Shown here piece by piece: positions 23,201 through 35,965 of a DNA stretch of 64,000 nt. The translations under genes were made by a program, and so were the position numbers. The DNA is taken from positions 124,001 to 188,000 of the forward strand of contig CAJQUN010000059.1 of the NCBI GenBank assembly GCA_907163345.1. The letters are read 5' to 3'. The stretch comes from Haberlea rhodopensis (taxonomy: Eukaryota; Streptophyta; Magnoliopsida; Lamiales; Gesneriaceae). The notes below the pieces were generated by a model. The model did not search any database and was not told the DNA's origin. It saw only the letters and a program-made list of their open reading frames with translations. Position 1 is the first letter of the stretch; every line of letters starts with the position of its first letter.

Positions 23201-26200
23201 TCTAGTACATCATTTTCATGGTTGGAAGAAGTTTTTAAGCAATTTCATAATTACTGATTATTTTTTATTTTTGATAAATTTCGATTTCTTGCGAGTATTG
23301 GAGTATATGTGTCTTTTCGTACACAAATTCAATTTGTCGAATTTTAACATCTAGTCTTGAGTACATCATTTATTTGGTTGGTTGAAGGTTTTGTGAAATT
23401 TAACAAATTAAGTAAGTTTTTTCATTTTTTTTGAAATAATTCGATTTCGTGCGAATCCTAGTTTCAATGTTCAAAGTAACATAGGCTTTTTGTTTTTTTG
23501 ATAAATTTCAATTTCACCCGAATATTATAGAATATGTCTTGACTACATCTTATTCTTGATTGTAAGATATTTTTGAGCAATTTCACAATTACAAACTTTT
23601 TTGATAAATTTCGATTTCATTCGTGTGTGGGAGTATATGTTTTCGTAAAGAAATTCAAATTGTGGAATTTTAACATCTAGTCTTGAGTACGCCATTTGCT
23701 TACCTCGAAGAAGGCTTTGAGAAAATTTCACAAATTACGTAAGTTTTTTGATTTTTTGATAAATTTTGATTTCGTGCGAATATTCAAGTACATGTCTTGA
23801 TTACATCATTTTCTTGATTGGAATAAGTTTTTGAGCAATTTCACAATTACAGACATTTTTTTTATAAATTTCGATTTCGTGCGAGTATTCGTGTATATGT
23901 CTTCGTAAACAAATTCAATTTCTGGAATTTTAACATCTAGTCTTGAATACTTCATTTTCTTGTTTGGTTGATGGTTTTGAGAAATTCCACAAATTACGTA
24001 AGTTTTTCATTTTTTGATAAATTTCGATTCGTGCGAATATTCGAGTATATGTGTTGAGTACATCATTTTCTTGGTTGGAAGAAGTTTTTGAGAAATTTTC
24101 ACAAATTACATAAGTTTTTTGATTTTTTGATAAATTTCGATTTCGTCCGAATATTATAGTATAAATCTTGATTAAATCATTTTCTTGATTGTAAGATGTT
24201 TTTGAGCAATTTCACAATTAATGACTTTTTTGATTTTTTGATAAATTTCGATTTCATGCTAGTATTGTAGTATATGTCTTCGTAAACAAATTCAATTTGT
24301 GAAAAATTTAACATCTAATCTTGAGTACATCATTTTGTTGGTTGGGAGAAAGTTTTGAGAATTTTTGACAAATTACTTTAGTTTTTTTTTATTTTTTATA
24401 AATTTTGGTTTCGTCCGAATATTCAAGTATATGTTTTGATTACATCATTTTCTTCATAGGAAGAAGTTTTTGAGCAATTTCACATTACTTACTTTTTTGA
24501 TTTTCTGATAAATTTTGATTTCGTACGAGTGTTGGAGTATATGTCTTCGTAACAAATTCAATTTGTGGAATTTTAAAATGAAGTCTTGAGTACGTCATTT
24601 TCTTGGTTGGAAGAAGACTTAGAAATTTTCACAAATTACGTTAAGTTTTTTCATTTTTGGATAAATTTCGATTTAGTGCGAATATTCGAGTATATTACTC
24701 GAGTACATCATTTTCTTGGTTGGAAGAAGTTTTTAAGCAATTTCATAATTACTGATTGTTTTTTATTTTGATAAATTTCGATTTCTTGCGAGTATTGGAG
24801 TATATGTGTCTTTTCGTACACAAATTCAAATTGTCGAATTTTAACATCTAGTCTTGAGTACATCATTTATTTGGTTGGTTGAAGGTTTTGAGAAATTTAA
24901 CAAATTACGTAAGTTCTTTCATTTTTTTGAAAAATTTCGATTTCTTGCGAATACTAGTTTCTGTGTCTTGTGTACATCATTTGCTTGGTTGGAAGAAGTT
25001 TTTGAGAAATTTTCACAAATTACATAAGTTTTTTGATTTTTTGATAAATTTCGATTTCGTCCAAATATTATAGTATATATCTTGATTACCTCTTTTTCTT
25101 GATTGTAAGATGTTTTTGAGCAATTTCACAAGTACTGACTTTTTTTATTTTTCATAAATTTTGATTTCATGCTAGTATTGGAGTATATGTCTTCGTAAAC
25201 AAATTCAATTTGTGGAATTTTAACATCTAATCTTGAGTACATCATTTTCTTGGTTGGGAGAAAGTTTTGAGAAATTTTGACAAATTACGTAAGTTTTTTG
25301 ATTTTTTGATAAATTTTGATTTAGTCCGGATATTCCAGTATATGTCTTGATTACATCATTTTCCTGATTGGAAGAAGTTTTTGAGCAATTTCACAATTAC
25401 TGACTATTTTTTATTTTGGATAAATTTCAATTTCTTGAGAGTATTGGAGTATATGTGTCTTCGTAAAAAAATTCAATTTTTGGAATTTTAAACTCTAGTC
25501 TTGAGTACACCATTTTTTTGGTTAGTTGAAGGTTTTGAGAAATTTAACAAATTACGTATGTTTTTTCATTGTTTTAAACAATTTCGATTTCGTGCGAATA
25601 CTAGTTTCTATGGTCTTGAGTACATCATTTTATTGGTTGGAAGAAGTTTTTGAGAAATTTTCACAAATTACATAAGATTTTTGATTTTTTGATAAATTTC
25701 GATTTGTTCCGAATATTATAGTCTATATCTTGATTACATCTTTTTCTTGATTGTAAGATGTTTTTTAGCAATTTCACAATTACTGACTTTTTTGATTTTT
25801 TGATAAGTTTCGATTTCATGCTAGTATTGGAGTATATGTCTTCGTAAACAAATTCAATTTGTGGAATTTTAACATCTAATCTTGAGTACATCATTTTCTT
25901 TGTTGGGAGAAAGTTTTGAGAAATTTTGACAAATTACGTAAGTCTTTTGATTTACGACAAATTTTGATTTCGTCTAAATATTCTAGTATATGTCTTGATT
26001 ACATCATTTTCTTAATTGTAAGAAGTTTTTGAGCAATTTCAAAATTACTGACTTTTTTGATTTTTTGATAAATTTTGATTTCGTGCGAGTGTTAGAGTAT
26101 ATGTCGTCGTAAACAAATTCAATTTATGGAAATTTAACATCATGTCTTGTGTACGTCATTTTCTTGGTTGGAAGAAGACTGAGAAACTTTCATAAATTAC

Positions 26201-29200
26201 GTAGGTTTTTTTCATTTTTGATAAATTTCGATTTTAGTGCGAATATTTGAGTATATGCCTTGAGTACATCATTTTCTTGTTTGGAAAAAGTTTTGAGCAA
26301 TTTCACATTTGCTGACTGTTTTTATTTTTGATAAATTTCGATTTCTTGCGAGTATTGGAGTATATGTGTCTTCGTAAACAAATTCAATTTGCGAAATTTT
26401 AACCTCTAACATTGATATATCATTTTTTTGTTGGTTGATGGTTTTGAGTAATTTAACAATTACGTATATTTTTTCATTTTTTTGAAATTTTTTGATTTCG
26501 TGCGAATACTAGTTTCTATGGTCTCGAGTACATCATTTTCTTGGTTGCAAGATGTTTTTGAGAAATTTTCACAAGGTACATATGTTTTTTGATTTTTTGA
26601 TAAATTTCGATTTCAACCGAATATTATAGTATATGTCTTGATTACATCTTAATCTTCATTGAAAGATATTTTTGAGCAATTTCACAATTACAGACTTTTT
26701 TCGATTATTTGATAAATTTTGATTTCGTGCGAGTGTTGGAGTATATGTCTTCGTAAAGAAATTTAATTTGTGAAATTTTTAACATCTAATCTTCTGTACA
26801 TCATTTTGTTGGATGGCAGAAGGCTTTGAGAGATTTTCACAAATTACGTAAGTTTTCTGATTTTTTGATAAATTTCGATTTCGTGCGAATATTCTAGAAC
26901 ATATCTTGATTACACCTTTTTCTTGAATGTAAGAAGTTTTTGAGCAATTTCACAATTACTGACATTTTTTGATAAATTTCGATTTCGTGCGAGTATTCGT
27001 GTATATGTCTTCGTAAACAAATTCAATTCCTGGAATTTTAACATATAGTCTTGAATACATCATTTTCTTGGTTGGTTGAAGGTTTTGAGAAATTCGAGTA
27101 TATGTCTTGAGTACATCATTTTCTTGGTTGGAAGAAGTTTTTGTGAAATTTTCACAAATTAAATAAGTATTTTGATTTTTTGATAAATTTCGATTTCATC
27201 CTTGATTACATCTTTTTCTTGATTGTAAGATGTTTTTGAGCAATTTCACAATTACATCGATTTCATGCCAGTATTGGAGTATATGTCTTCGTAAACTAAT
27301 TCAATTTGTGAAATTTAACCTCTAATCTTGAGTACATCATTTACTTGTTTGGGAGAAAGTTTTGAGAAATTTTGACAAATTACATAAGTATTTTGATTTT
27401 TTTTGATAAATTTTGATTTCGTCCGAATATTCTAGTATATGTCTTGATTACATCATTATCTTGATTGGAAGAAGTTTTTGAGCAATTTCAAAATTACAGA
27501 CTTTTTTGATTTTTTGATAAATTTTGATTTCATGCGAGTGTTGGGGTATATGTCTTCGTAAGCAAATTCTATTTGTGGAAATTTAACATCTATTCTTGAG
27601 TACGTAATTTTCATGACTGGAAGAAGACTGAGAAATTTTCATAAATTACGTAAGTTTTTTTCATTTTCTGATAATTTCGATTTTAGTGCGAATATTCGCG
27701 TATATGCCCTGGAATACATCATTTTCTTGTTTGGAAGAAGTTTTTGAGAAATTTCACAATGACCGATTAATTTTTATTTTTGATTAATTTCGATTTCTTG
27801 CGAGTATTAGAGTATATGTGTCTTCGTAAACAAATTCAATTTGTGCAATTTTAACATCTAGTCTTGAGTACATCTTTTTTTTTTGTTGGTTGAAGGTTTT
27901 GAGAAATTTAACATATTACGTAAGTTTTTTCATTTTTTTGAAAAATTTCGATTTCGTGCGAATACTAGTTCCTATGTCTTGAGTACATCATTTTCTTGGT
28001 TGCAAGAAGTTTTTGAGAAATTTTCACAAGTTACATAGATTTTTGATTTTTTGATAAATTTCGATTTCACCCGAATATTCTAGTATGTGTCTTGATTACA
28101 TCTTATTCTTGATTGTAAGATATTTTTGAGCAATTTCACAATTACAGACTTTTTTGATAAATTTCGATTTCGTGCTTGTGTGGGAGTATATGTCTTCGTA
28201 AAGAAATTCAAGTTGTGGAATTTTAACATTAAGTCTTGAGTACGCCATTTTCTTACCTCGAAGAAGGCTTTGAGAAAATTTCACAAATTACGTAAGTTTT
28301 ATGAGTTTTTGATAAATTTTGATTTCATGCGAATATTCAAGTACATGTTTTGATTACATCATTTTCTTGATTGGAATAAGTTTTTGAGCAATTTCACAAT
28401 TACTGACATTTTTTTATAAATTTCGATTTCGTGCGAGTATTCGTGTATATGTCTTCGTAAACAAATTCAATTTCTGGAATTTTAACATCTAGTCTTGAAT
28501 ACTTCATTTTCTTGGTTGGTTGATGGTTTTGAGAAATTCCATAAATTACGTAAGTTTTTTCATTTTTTGATAAATTTCGATTTCGTGCGAATATTCGAGT
28601 AAATGTCTTGAGTACATCATTTTCTTGGTTGGAAGAAGTTTTTGAGAAATTTTCACAAATTACATAAGCTTTTTGATTTTTTGATAAATTTCGATTTCGT
28701 ACGAATATTATATTATATATCTTGCTTACATCTTTTTCTTGATTGTAAGATGTTTTTGAGCAATTTCACAATTACTGACTTTTTTGATTTTTTGATAAAT
28801 TTGGTTTCGTGTTGGAGTATGTCTTCGTAAACAAATTCAATTTGTGGAAATTTAACATCAAGTCATGGGTACGTCATTTTCTTGGTTGGAAGAAGACTGA
28901 GAAATTTCACAAATTACGTAAGTTTTTTTCATTTTTTGATAAATTTCGATCTTAGTGCGAATATTCGAGTATATACATTGAGTACATCATTTTCTTGGTT
29001 GGGAAAAGTTTTCGAGCAATTTCACAATAAATGACTATTTTTTATTTTTGATAAATTCCTATTTCTTGCGAGTCTTGGAGTATACGTGTCTTCATAAACA
29101 AATTTAATTTGTACAATTTTAACCTCTAGTCTTGAGTACATCATTTTTTTGGTTGGTTGAAGGTTTTGAGAAATTTAACAAATTACGTATGTTTTTTCAT

Positions 29201-30412
29201 TTTTTTTGAAAAATTTTGATTTCGTGCGAATACTAGTCTCTATGGTCTTGAGTACATCATTTTCTTGGTTACAAGAAGTTTTTGAGAAATTTTCACAAGT
29301 TACATAGGTTTTTTGATTTTTTGATAAATTTTGATTCATCCGAATATTATAGTATATATCTTGATTACATCTTTTTCTTGATTGTAAGATTTTTTTGAGC
29401 AATTTCACGATTAATGACTTTTTTGATTTTTCGTTAAATTTCGATTTCATGCTAGTATTGGAGTATATGTCTTCGTAAACAAATTCAATTTTTTGGAATT
29501 TTTAACATCTAATATTGATTACATCATTTTCTTGGTTGTGAGAAAGTTTTGAGAAATTTTGACAAATTACTTTTTTGATTTTTTGATAAATTTTGATTTC
29601 GTCCGAATATTCAAGTACATGTCTTGATTACATCATTTTCTTGATTAGAAGAAGATTTGAGCAATTTCACAATTACTTACTTTTTTTATTTTTTCATAAA
29701 TTTTGATTTCATACGATTGTTGGAGTATATGTGTTCGTAAACAAATTCAATTCGTGGAATTTTAACATCAAGTCTTGAGTACGTCATTTTCTTGGTTGGA
29801 AGAAGACTGAGAAATTTTCACAAATTACGTAAGTTTTTTCATTTTTGGATAAATTTCGATTTAGTGCGAATATTCGAGTATATGCCTTGAAGTACATCAT
29901 TTTCTTGGTTGGAAGAAGTTTTTCAGCAATTTCACAATTACTGATTATTTTTTATTTTTGATAAATTTTGATTTCTTGCGAGTATTGGAGTATATGTGTC
30001 TTCGTAAACAAATTCAATTTGTGAAATTTTAACATCTAGTCTTGAGTACATCATCTTTTTGGTTGTTTGAAGGTTTTGAGAAATTTAACAAATTACGTAA
30101 GTTTTTTCATTTTTTTGGAAAATTTCGACTTCGTGTGAATACTAGTTTCTATGTCTTGAGTACATCATTTTCTTGGTTGCAAGAAGTTTTTGAGAAATTT
30201 TCACAAGTTACATAGGTTTTTTGATTTTTTGATAAATTTCGATTTCATCCGAATATTCTAGTATATGTCTTGATTAAATCTTATTCTTGATTGTAAGATA
30301 TTTTTCAGCAATTTCAACATTACAAACTTTTTTGATAAATTTTGATTTCGTGTGTGTGTTCCAGTATATGTCTTCGTAAAGACAAGTTGTGGAATTTTAA
30401 CATCAAGTCATG
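20217..30412. repeat. Satellite, higher-order repeat block, right part
   Basis: Continuation of the higher-order satellite; the first five bases are the right copy of the solo-LTR target duplication. The marker variant with CTTCGTAAAGAAATTC occurs near 20221, 22149, 23641, 28193 and in altered form near 26750 and 30370. It ends abruptly inside the CATCAAGTCATG segment at about 30412. No gene is seen. Confidence 0.93.
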
Positions 30413-30808
30413 CTTCCAGGGCTGAGGTACCAAAGCTGATATTGGGTATTATTTTTATACAATATATACACATTACTTATTCAATGCTCATATGTGAGCA
30501 TCCTCATATGTGTATATGGTATGTATAAAGGTTGTTAGATTTCTGTTTTCATTTATGATTTGTATGCAATTAATTATGGTGTATTGCATGATGAATTGAG
30601 AGTACGTAATTGGTGCATTGTACAGTGCATACGTGGGCTAGTTGAGCTGTATTGGGGATTGAACATTAAGTGGATTAATGTCAAAAATTTTATAGTTGAT
30701 ATGCCAATGCTATGGAAACATGTGTAAGAATTCCATAATGACATGAATGTATGCACTAATATATTTGATAATGCACTAATAGCGGGTTAAGGTAGCGAGG
30801 GCCTTACA
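30413..30808 (+). repeat. P1: truncated 3' end of a LARD-type LTR
   Basis: The last 396 bp of an LTR related to those of M1 and LARD3: CTTCCAGGGCTGAGG matches M1 (near 32700, minus strand), the hairpin GCTCA-TATG-TGAGC corresponds to GCTC-GCATGT-GAGC there, and it ends GGGCCTTACA before a PBS. The upstream LTR part is missing and satellite adjoins directly, so a deletion or rearrangement lies at 30412/30413. Confidence 0.8.
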
Positions 30809-31430
30809 TTAGTGGTATCAGAGCAGTGGTTTGCTCTTTTGGGCTGTTGACGGCCTAGGGATGTGTGGAAAGAAATGAGTAGCACATAGTTTATGCATGA
30901 TTGTTGTTAGTGTTGTGTGACACAACTATTTTGCTTATATGCATCTATGATATGGGATCATAAATGAAAGGTGTTATGCTAATCATTGTGGTTGCAGGAT
31001 CGCATGGAATACGATGGGAATGGTATTGATGAAAATGATTTGCACTTTACGTAATAAGTGCTAAGAAATATGATTTTGTACGAATATCAGGAATGAGAAA
31101 CGTGATGCACTGTCTGAGGACAGGAAATGATAGACAATGTGTGGTCGTCAATAGGTGACGGCAGGTGATGTGATGACCAGGTATGGTTGCACTATGATTA
31201 TGAGAATGCATGTATATGTGAATGAGCACAGGCATTGAGAGTGCTTTGTTATCACGATACATAAATGCTTAATATTGTTGCTATGCATGTGAATGTATTG
31301 CAATTATTGTACTGCTACGGGTATATCGATTAGTGATGGATCATAATATTTGCAGCTGTCTTATCAAGCGATGAATCAGGATGTTTGTCGTTGTCATATC
31401 GTAGTGCGGGTCTGCCCATGCTTTAACCTA
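30809..31430 (+). mobile_element. P1 leader with PBS, no coding region
   Basis: The PBS TGGTATCAGAGC lies at 30813-30824. The following sequence resembles the LARD3 leader (GGGCTGTT..GGCCTAGG, TTTATGCATGAT), including an acceptor-like CTAATCATTGTGGTTGCAG ending at 30997. I see no gag. The right end of P1 is not clear; the coordinate 31430 is approximate. Confidence 0.65.
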
Positions 31431-31528
31431 ATGCACATATATATAGACATAAAAGAAGCGGCTAATATCAGAATAGGTTTTCGCAAAACCTTTGGCCCAT
31501 TTAAATCTTTTATCCGTCTATGTATGTG

Positions 31529-31564
<36 letters not shown>

Positions 31565-32032
31565 TATATAATTGGCCCATTAATATATGTGTAGGACTCT
31601 TCCTAAACTACTTTAATTCATCGAATGAATTTAACTCCCTTTATCGATTTAATCTTTTGTGCGACCTGTTAGGATCTTGTAACGTTGGCAATGACATAAA
31701 ATCTCATTTTATATCACAAGCAATGAGCGGTATCTAGCAACACATCAAGGCTACCCAAGTTACAAGAATGTCATTGGCTCGACATAACCTATGGCCTGTG
31801 ATAATATTAACCATGTAACTTAATCCATTTGTCCTATGCATTTAAATTAAACACGAGTGATGGAATAAGTCATACTCGTATAGTTCAATCTTATATTTCT
31901 TGATCCCCAAGTAGACTAGAATAAACGAATAAGCTTGATATCACATATCGACTCGTTCGAGCATGGCCGTGCATTTTAGTCTAACTTGGTGAAGGGCCCA
32001 AAAACTTCTCCTGTTATATAGGAGGGACAAAT
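31431..32032. repeat. Unclassified sequence between P1 and M1
   Basis: Contains a dinucleotide run at 31521-31570 ((TA)n then (CA)n) and AT-rich sequence ending GGAGGGACAAAT. No frame is convincing. It may be a fragment of another transposon into which M1 inserted: the last five bases, CAAAT (32028-32032), are the expected left target duplication of M1. Confidence 0.5.
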
Positions 32033-32171
32033 TGTAAGGACCCCGTGCCCTTAATCCTCTATTAGTGTATTAACCCATGTGTTTAGTGCATACAATCATG
32101 TAATCAGGGGAAAAATCACATGCTACCATAGCATAACATACCAATAATAAAATTTCTCACATTATTCCATA

Positions 32172-32454
32172 CTAGCGGACGACGCACACGCGTTGCGTGT
32201 GTAACGTAATAAATAAATATTTTGTATTGGATATGTGTAAAACTGATGAGTGGATTCCTTTTTTTTTTTTTAAAACTGAAGCAGTTTTGGAACATGGAGG
32301 GAGAGATATGATGTTTTTTTGTTTTACCTTTTTGCCCCTTAATAATAAAAAGCCAAGTAATTTGTTTGGACATATAAGTAATTTGACATTGGTTTATTTA
32401 GAACGGATCAAAGTAGTTATTATAAGAGGTTTACACTTTATAAGATAGTATAGA
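32172..32454 (-). mobile_element. Small non-autonomous Helitron (283 bp)
   Basis: The M1 5' LTR copy at 43500-43512 has the empty site CCATATAATGTCC. Here 283 bp are inserted between A 32171 and T 32455. On the minus strand the insert starts TCTATACTATC, ends GTCCGCTAG (5'-TC...CTRR-3'), sits between A and T without duplication, and has a hairpin CACACGC-AAC-GCGTGTG about a dozen bases before the 3' end. These are the defining marks of a Helitron. It encodes no RepHel protein. Confidence 0.93.
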
Positions 32455-33455
32455 TAATGTCCAATTTCCCCCAACCATGTCCACATACATGTCATGCACC
32501 CTTATAATACACCAACATATTCTCAATTCATTTAACAATTCTTTATTTAATTGCATGCAACCAATAAATGAAAAGAGAAAGACACAAGCCCTTTATACAA
32601 CCCATATACACAATATAACAGTGCTCACATGCGAGCATCAAAAGAGTGAATGTGTTTTAATGTATAAAGTACCCAACACAATATCGGCACTGGCACTTCA
32701 GTCCTGGAAGCGCCTCCAATCAAGTCCGGAGCTACCGCTATACCTGTTCCACCTGCCCCAACAGAGACAGCCCCCACACGGGGTGTGAATATCAATACCA
32801 TCGATCCAATAATCACAATATCACATTACATAATTTACAGAATGCAAAGCGGTGAAATTTAAAAGACACTCTCTAAATAGTGTCATCCTCATACGGGATC
32901 CCCTGTGCTGTTCCTGTTCTGAAAATAACCAAAATCATCAATTCCCCACAAGCCAGTTAATCATTACATTGATTAACCCATCCGTCTCCCAATAGCAATA
33001 CCAAAATCAAAAACCGATTCATTAAACAATGTTTTACAGATATTCCATATATCTAACCACTAATTCCACAGTCTCATTACCTCGCACGCCAATAGTGGCG
33101 TAATCATAACCGATGTTCGCTCCATAGCGACAACATCTCAACCGTTGCTCGCTCCATAGCGGCACCACATAATTTGATACTTACCATTTTATCGCATTAA
33201 AAGACTATGCTCGTACGTTATACGTACATTATAATTCCGTACTCCAAACCAAACCTTGCCTTAGTCCCATGATCCATCATGTGCTAACACATAAAATAAC
33301 TCACAATTATTAAGGAGCATGGAACCACGTGCCCAAGCACGTTCACAATTCCCAATTTATCATCAATCCATGACAATTAACCATTTTAGAAGACCCCGGG
33401 CGAAGCATGCACCGACACCACAACACAAAATAATTTACCAAAATCCCCGACCTAC

Positions 33456-33659
33456 CGATCGATCGGTAGTTCGATCGGTCAACTACCGATCGATTGGTGA
33501 AAACCCAAAACTACATTTTGGCTACGCCATTGCACCGATCGATCGCTCGCCTCTACCGATCGATCACTAAGTGCTACCGATCGATCGGTAAAACGTCGGA
33601 ATTTAACCCATCGCTACGCACTTGCACCGATCGATCGGTAAGATGCTACCGATCGATCA
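33456..33659. repeat. Palindromic CGATCGATCG array, M1 3' LTR
   Basis: Units start at 33456, 33487 (CGATCGATTG), 33536, 33557 (CGATCGATCA), 33578, 33628 and 33650 (CGATCGATCA), with a half-unit near 33472. Distances are 31, 49, 21, 21, 50 and 22. Most units are flanked by AC/GT, making 14-bp palindromes. Confidence 0.93.
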
Positions 33660-34063
33660 GTCACTGTAGAACCCGAAAACCACTATTTTTAAAAGCTTAA
33701 AAACCTCAACAAACCACACCCAACTCCTTCCAACTCAAACCAACAACAATTAAAATACCCTAGGACATCCAATAAGGGTTAAAACACGTTTAAAATCAAG
33801 AATAACAAGAATCCAAGGTTCTTCAAAATCTCCCAAAATCCAAACCCAACTCTAAACATGCCCAGACTTAGCAATACCACAATCAAAACGAAGATGAATG
33901 CGAGGGGAAAGAGATTACCAAGTTATCTTCGAGAAATTTAGCTCCGAGATCGAGCCTTGCTCGATTCTTGCTCCAAGGGAAAAAAGGAAGGGAAATAGGG
34001 CGAGAGAGAGACGCGTGAGAGAGAGAGAGAGAAGGAAAAATGATTGAACACCGAGTCCATCTG

Positions 34064-34073
34064 GTATATATAG
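34064..34073 (-). promoter_or_regulatory. TATA box, M1 3' LTR
   Basis: Minus strand reads TACTATATATACC. The CGATCGATCG array lies about 400 bp downstream, so it would be inside the transcript. Confidence 0.6.
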
Positions 34074-34393
34074 TACCAAGACTCCAAAATCCCAAGTCCT
34101 TCACTAATACATCATGACTCGTTATGTGTTCAATAATTACCTATCAGTCTCAATTTCCATTACAAGCCCCAACTCAAAGTATTCCAGACTCCAAATCCCA
34201 CCAAAAACCAAATTCCAAGATTTATCGTCACGATGAGAATGCAATCTCAACCCTTGGATCTAACGACCCCAAATATTGGATTTAAAATCCTCTGGAGTCC
34301 CAATACCGTAATTAATTCATAATTGCCACAATTAAAATCCATTAAGGATCATTACCACACCAGGATTATCACCATTAAGTTCCGGACATCACA

Positions 34394-34430
34394 ATTATCC
34401 CCCAATAATAAAATTTCATTCTCGAAATTT
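34394..34430 (-). promoter_or_regulatory. Pre-PPT hairpin and polypurine tract, M1
   Basis: Minus strand: AAATTTC-GAGAAT-GAAATTT (34430-34411), then TTGGGGGATAAT directly before the 3' LTR. Same layout as LARD3 with changed bases in the stem. Confidence 0.75.
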
Positions 34431-35965
34431 GCACAGGCGTACCCCACGTACTGCCTAGACCACACAAGCCAAACTGATCCACATCGTCGAATCATGATAG
34501 CATCATAAACGACACACCAAGTGCGAGGACACCGATCTCGTACCAATCTCTGGAATGAAGTAAACATCCCAAACCATCACAATCTCACAAGGACGTCAGC
34601 ATGCCCCGATGCTAACCAGCCAAACACAGTCAGTCAATCGTAACTGCTATCCAAACGAATCATTCGTGATTCCAACACAGATATCGTTTCTATGATATCT
34701 CTATGACTTAGCTTACGATGTTAAACATACATCGTTACTAAGGAGACCACCAATACACAACAGTACACCCTCTAAACCCGGTTTCCGCTATCCAAATCCA
34801 TATCCATCAAATGAGTAATTGTAACACTTTGCAATTCGGATCGGGCAACTCACGGCCATCAATCAACCCAAAACATGTCTCCATAGATATCACATCTGTG
34901 TGTTCCAAGAATTCATATCTTGGTCCAAACCATCGAGACTCCACAAGGGCTCAAATTTCATAAAGAACATGCAAGAAAATCGATTGCGTTCCCACCATAC
35001 GTGTCAACAACGACACCCAACTGACTAAACCTCGACCATCCCTCGTGTACCATAGGATTCAACAATCCTAACATTGGGATGCTATCAAATTACCCAGTAA
35101 TGAATTACCATGAACTCAATACACGACAATCCCTCCTCAAGGGAGTTAACCGGACCTCGCGATCATTCCTCAGAATGTATCGTGTCGTTGAGATTACCAA
35201 TCTCAAGGTGCCATAATCTCTCACCAGAGATTCATCCATCCAAGCATACTAATCCGATGCTCGACGAGCACCAAAATGCTGGCTTTCGTACACACGCACC
35301 GGTATACATGCCTAAGAATCAGTACCACATGCATACTCAATGCACTCGGCTCGGGTGTCTCTAATCATGCACACAAGCCCCATATACAACTGTCAATCCT
35401 CAATTATTCTCACCCAGCGAAGAATGATGATTGGAGAACCAACAACCAATGGTGTGATTCCAACATCAACACCACACAAACCGACTCATTGAATCTTCCT
35501 AAGATTCTCAATAGGTATATGAATACCGTCTTCCTCATAAGGAAAGTGTCATTAACCCATGAACCTCCAACCTCGAACCACCGTTCGGAAAACCTAGATA
35601 TATTTATACCAAAATATATCCCGGAACCAATAAATACACAACCGGTTCAGAATAGTGCATCCTTACTACTATTACCAAATCGAAATCCGTATACACAACG
35701 TATACCCATTCTAACGATGCTGTGTAGTAATACCATAGTACTCCACAATCTCGACCATCTCCCCAGAGACGTCTCCTCTTACGTCTCACTAGTAACGCGA
35801 AGTCATTACCCACCAGTAATGCTTGCCGTGGTTGATTTACAATCAACCCTCGACCAATACCAGTTGTCTCCATGACAGTATGTTCCAAATCTCTCCAAGA
35901 GATACAATTAATATAGTAGTATCACCCCACTGATTATATCCTACAATTTCGATCGTGACCCCCAT
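34431..35965 (-). mobile_element. M1 internal region, 3' part, non-coding
   Basis: No frame shows retroviral motifs. Minus-strand pieces resemble the LARD3 internal region at 58000-59500 in style. The short frames (for example 35276-35875, +) have no recognisable domain. The last five bases, CCCAT (35961-35965), are the left target duplication of M2. Confidence 0.6.

Larger units (their letters stand above)
32033..34393 (-). repeat. M1 3' LTR
   Basis: On the minus strand it starts TGTGATGTCCGG and ends GGGGTCCTTACA. It contains a TATA box (34064-34073), a purine/pyrimidine-biased leader with (GA)n near 34010-34030, a donor-like TTGGTAATCTC near 33920, the CGATCGATCG array (33456-33659), a GTACGT box variant (33205-33228), and the GCTCGCATGTGAGC hairpin near 32628. 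Without the Helitron it would be about 2.08 kb. Confidence 0.88.

Noticed and set aside
32625..32816. Frame GAVSVGAGGTGIAVAP in the M1 LTR
   Set aside because: Part of an LTR segment conserved in LARD3 as DNA (GGGGGCTGTCTCTGTTGGG) with a different frame there; not a protein.
35276..35875. 199-aa frame in the M1 interior, + strand
   Set aside because: Antisense to the element, without domain or codon signal I can recognise.
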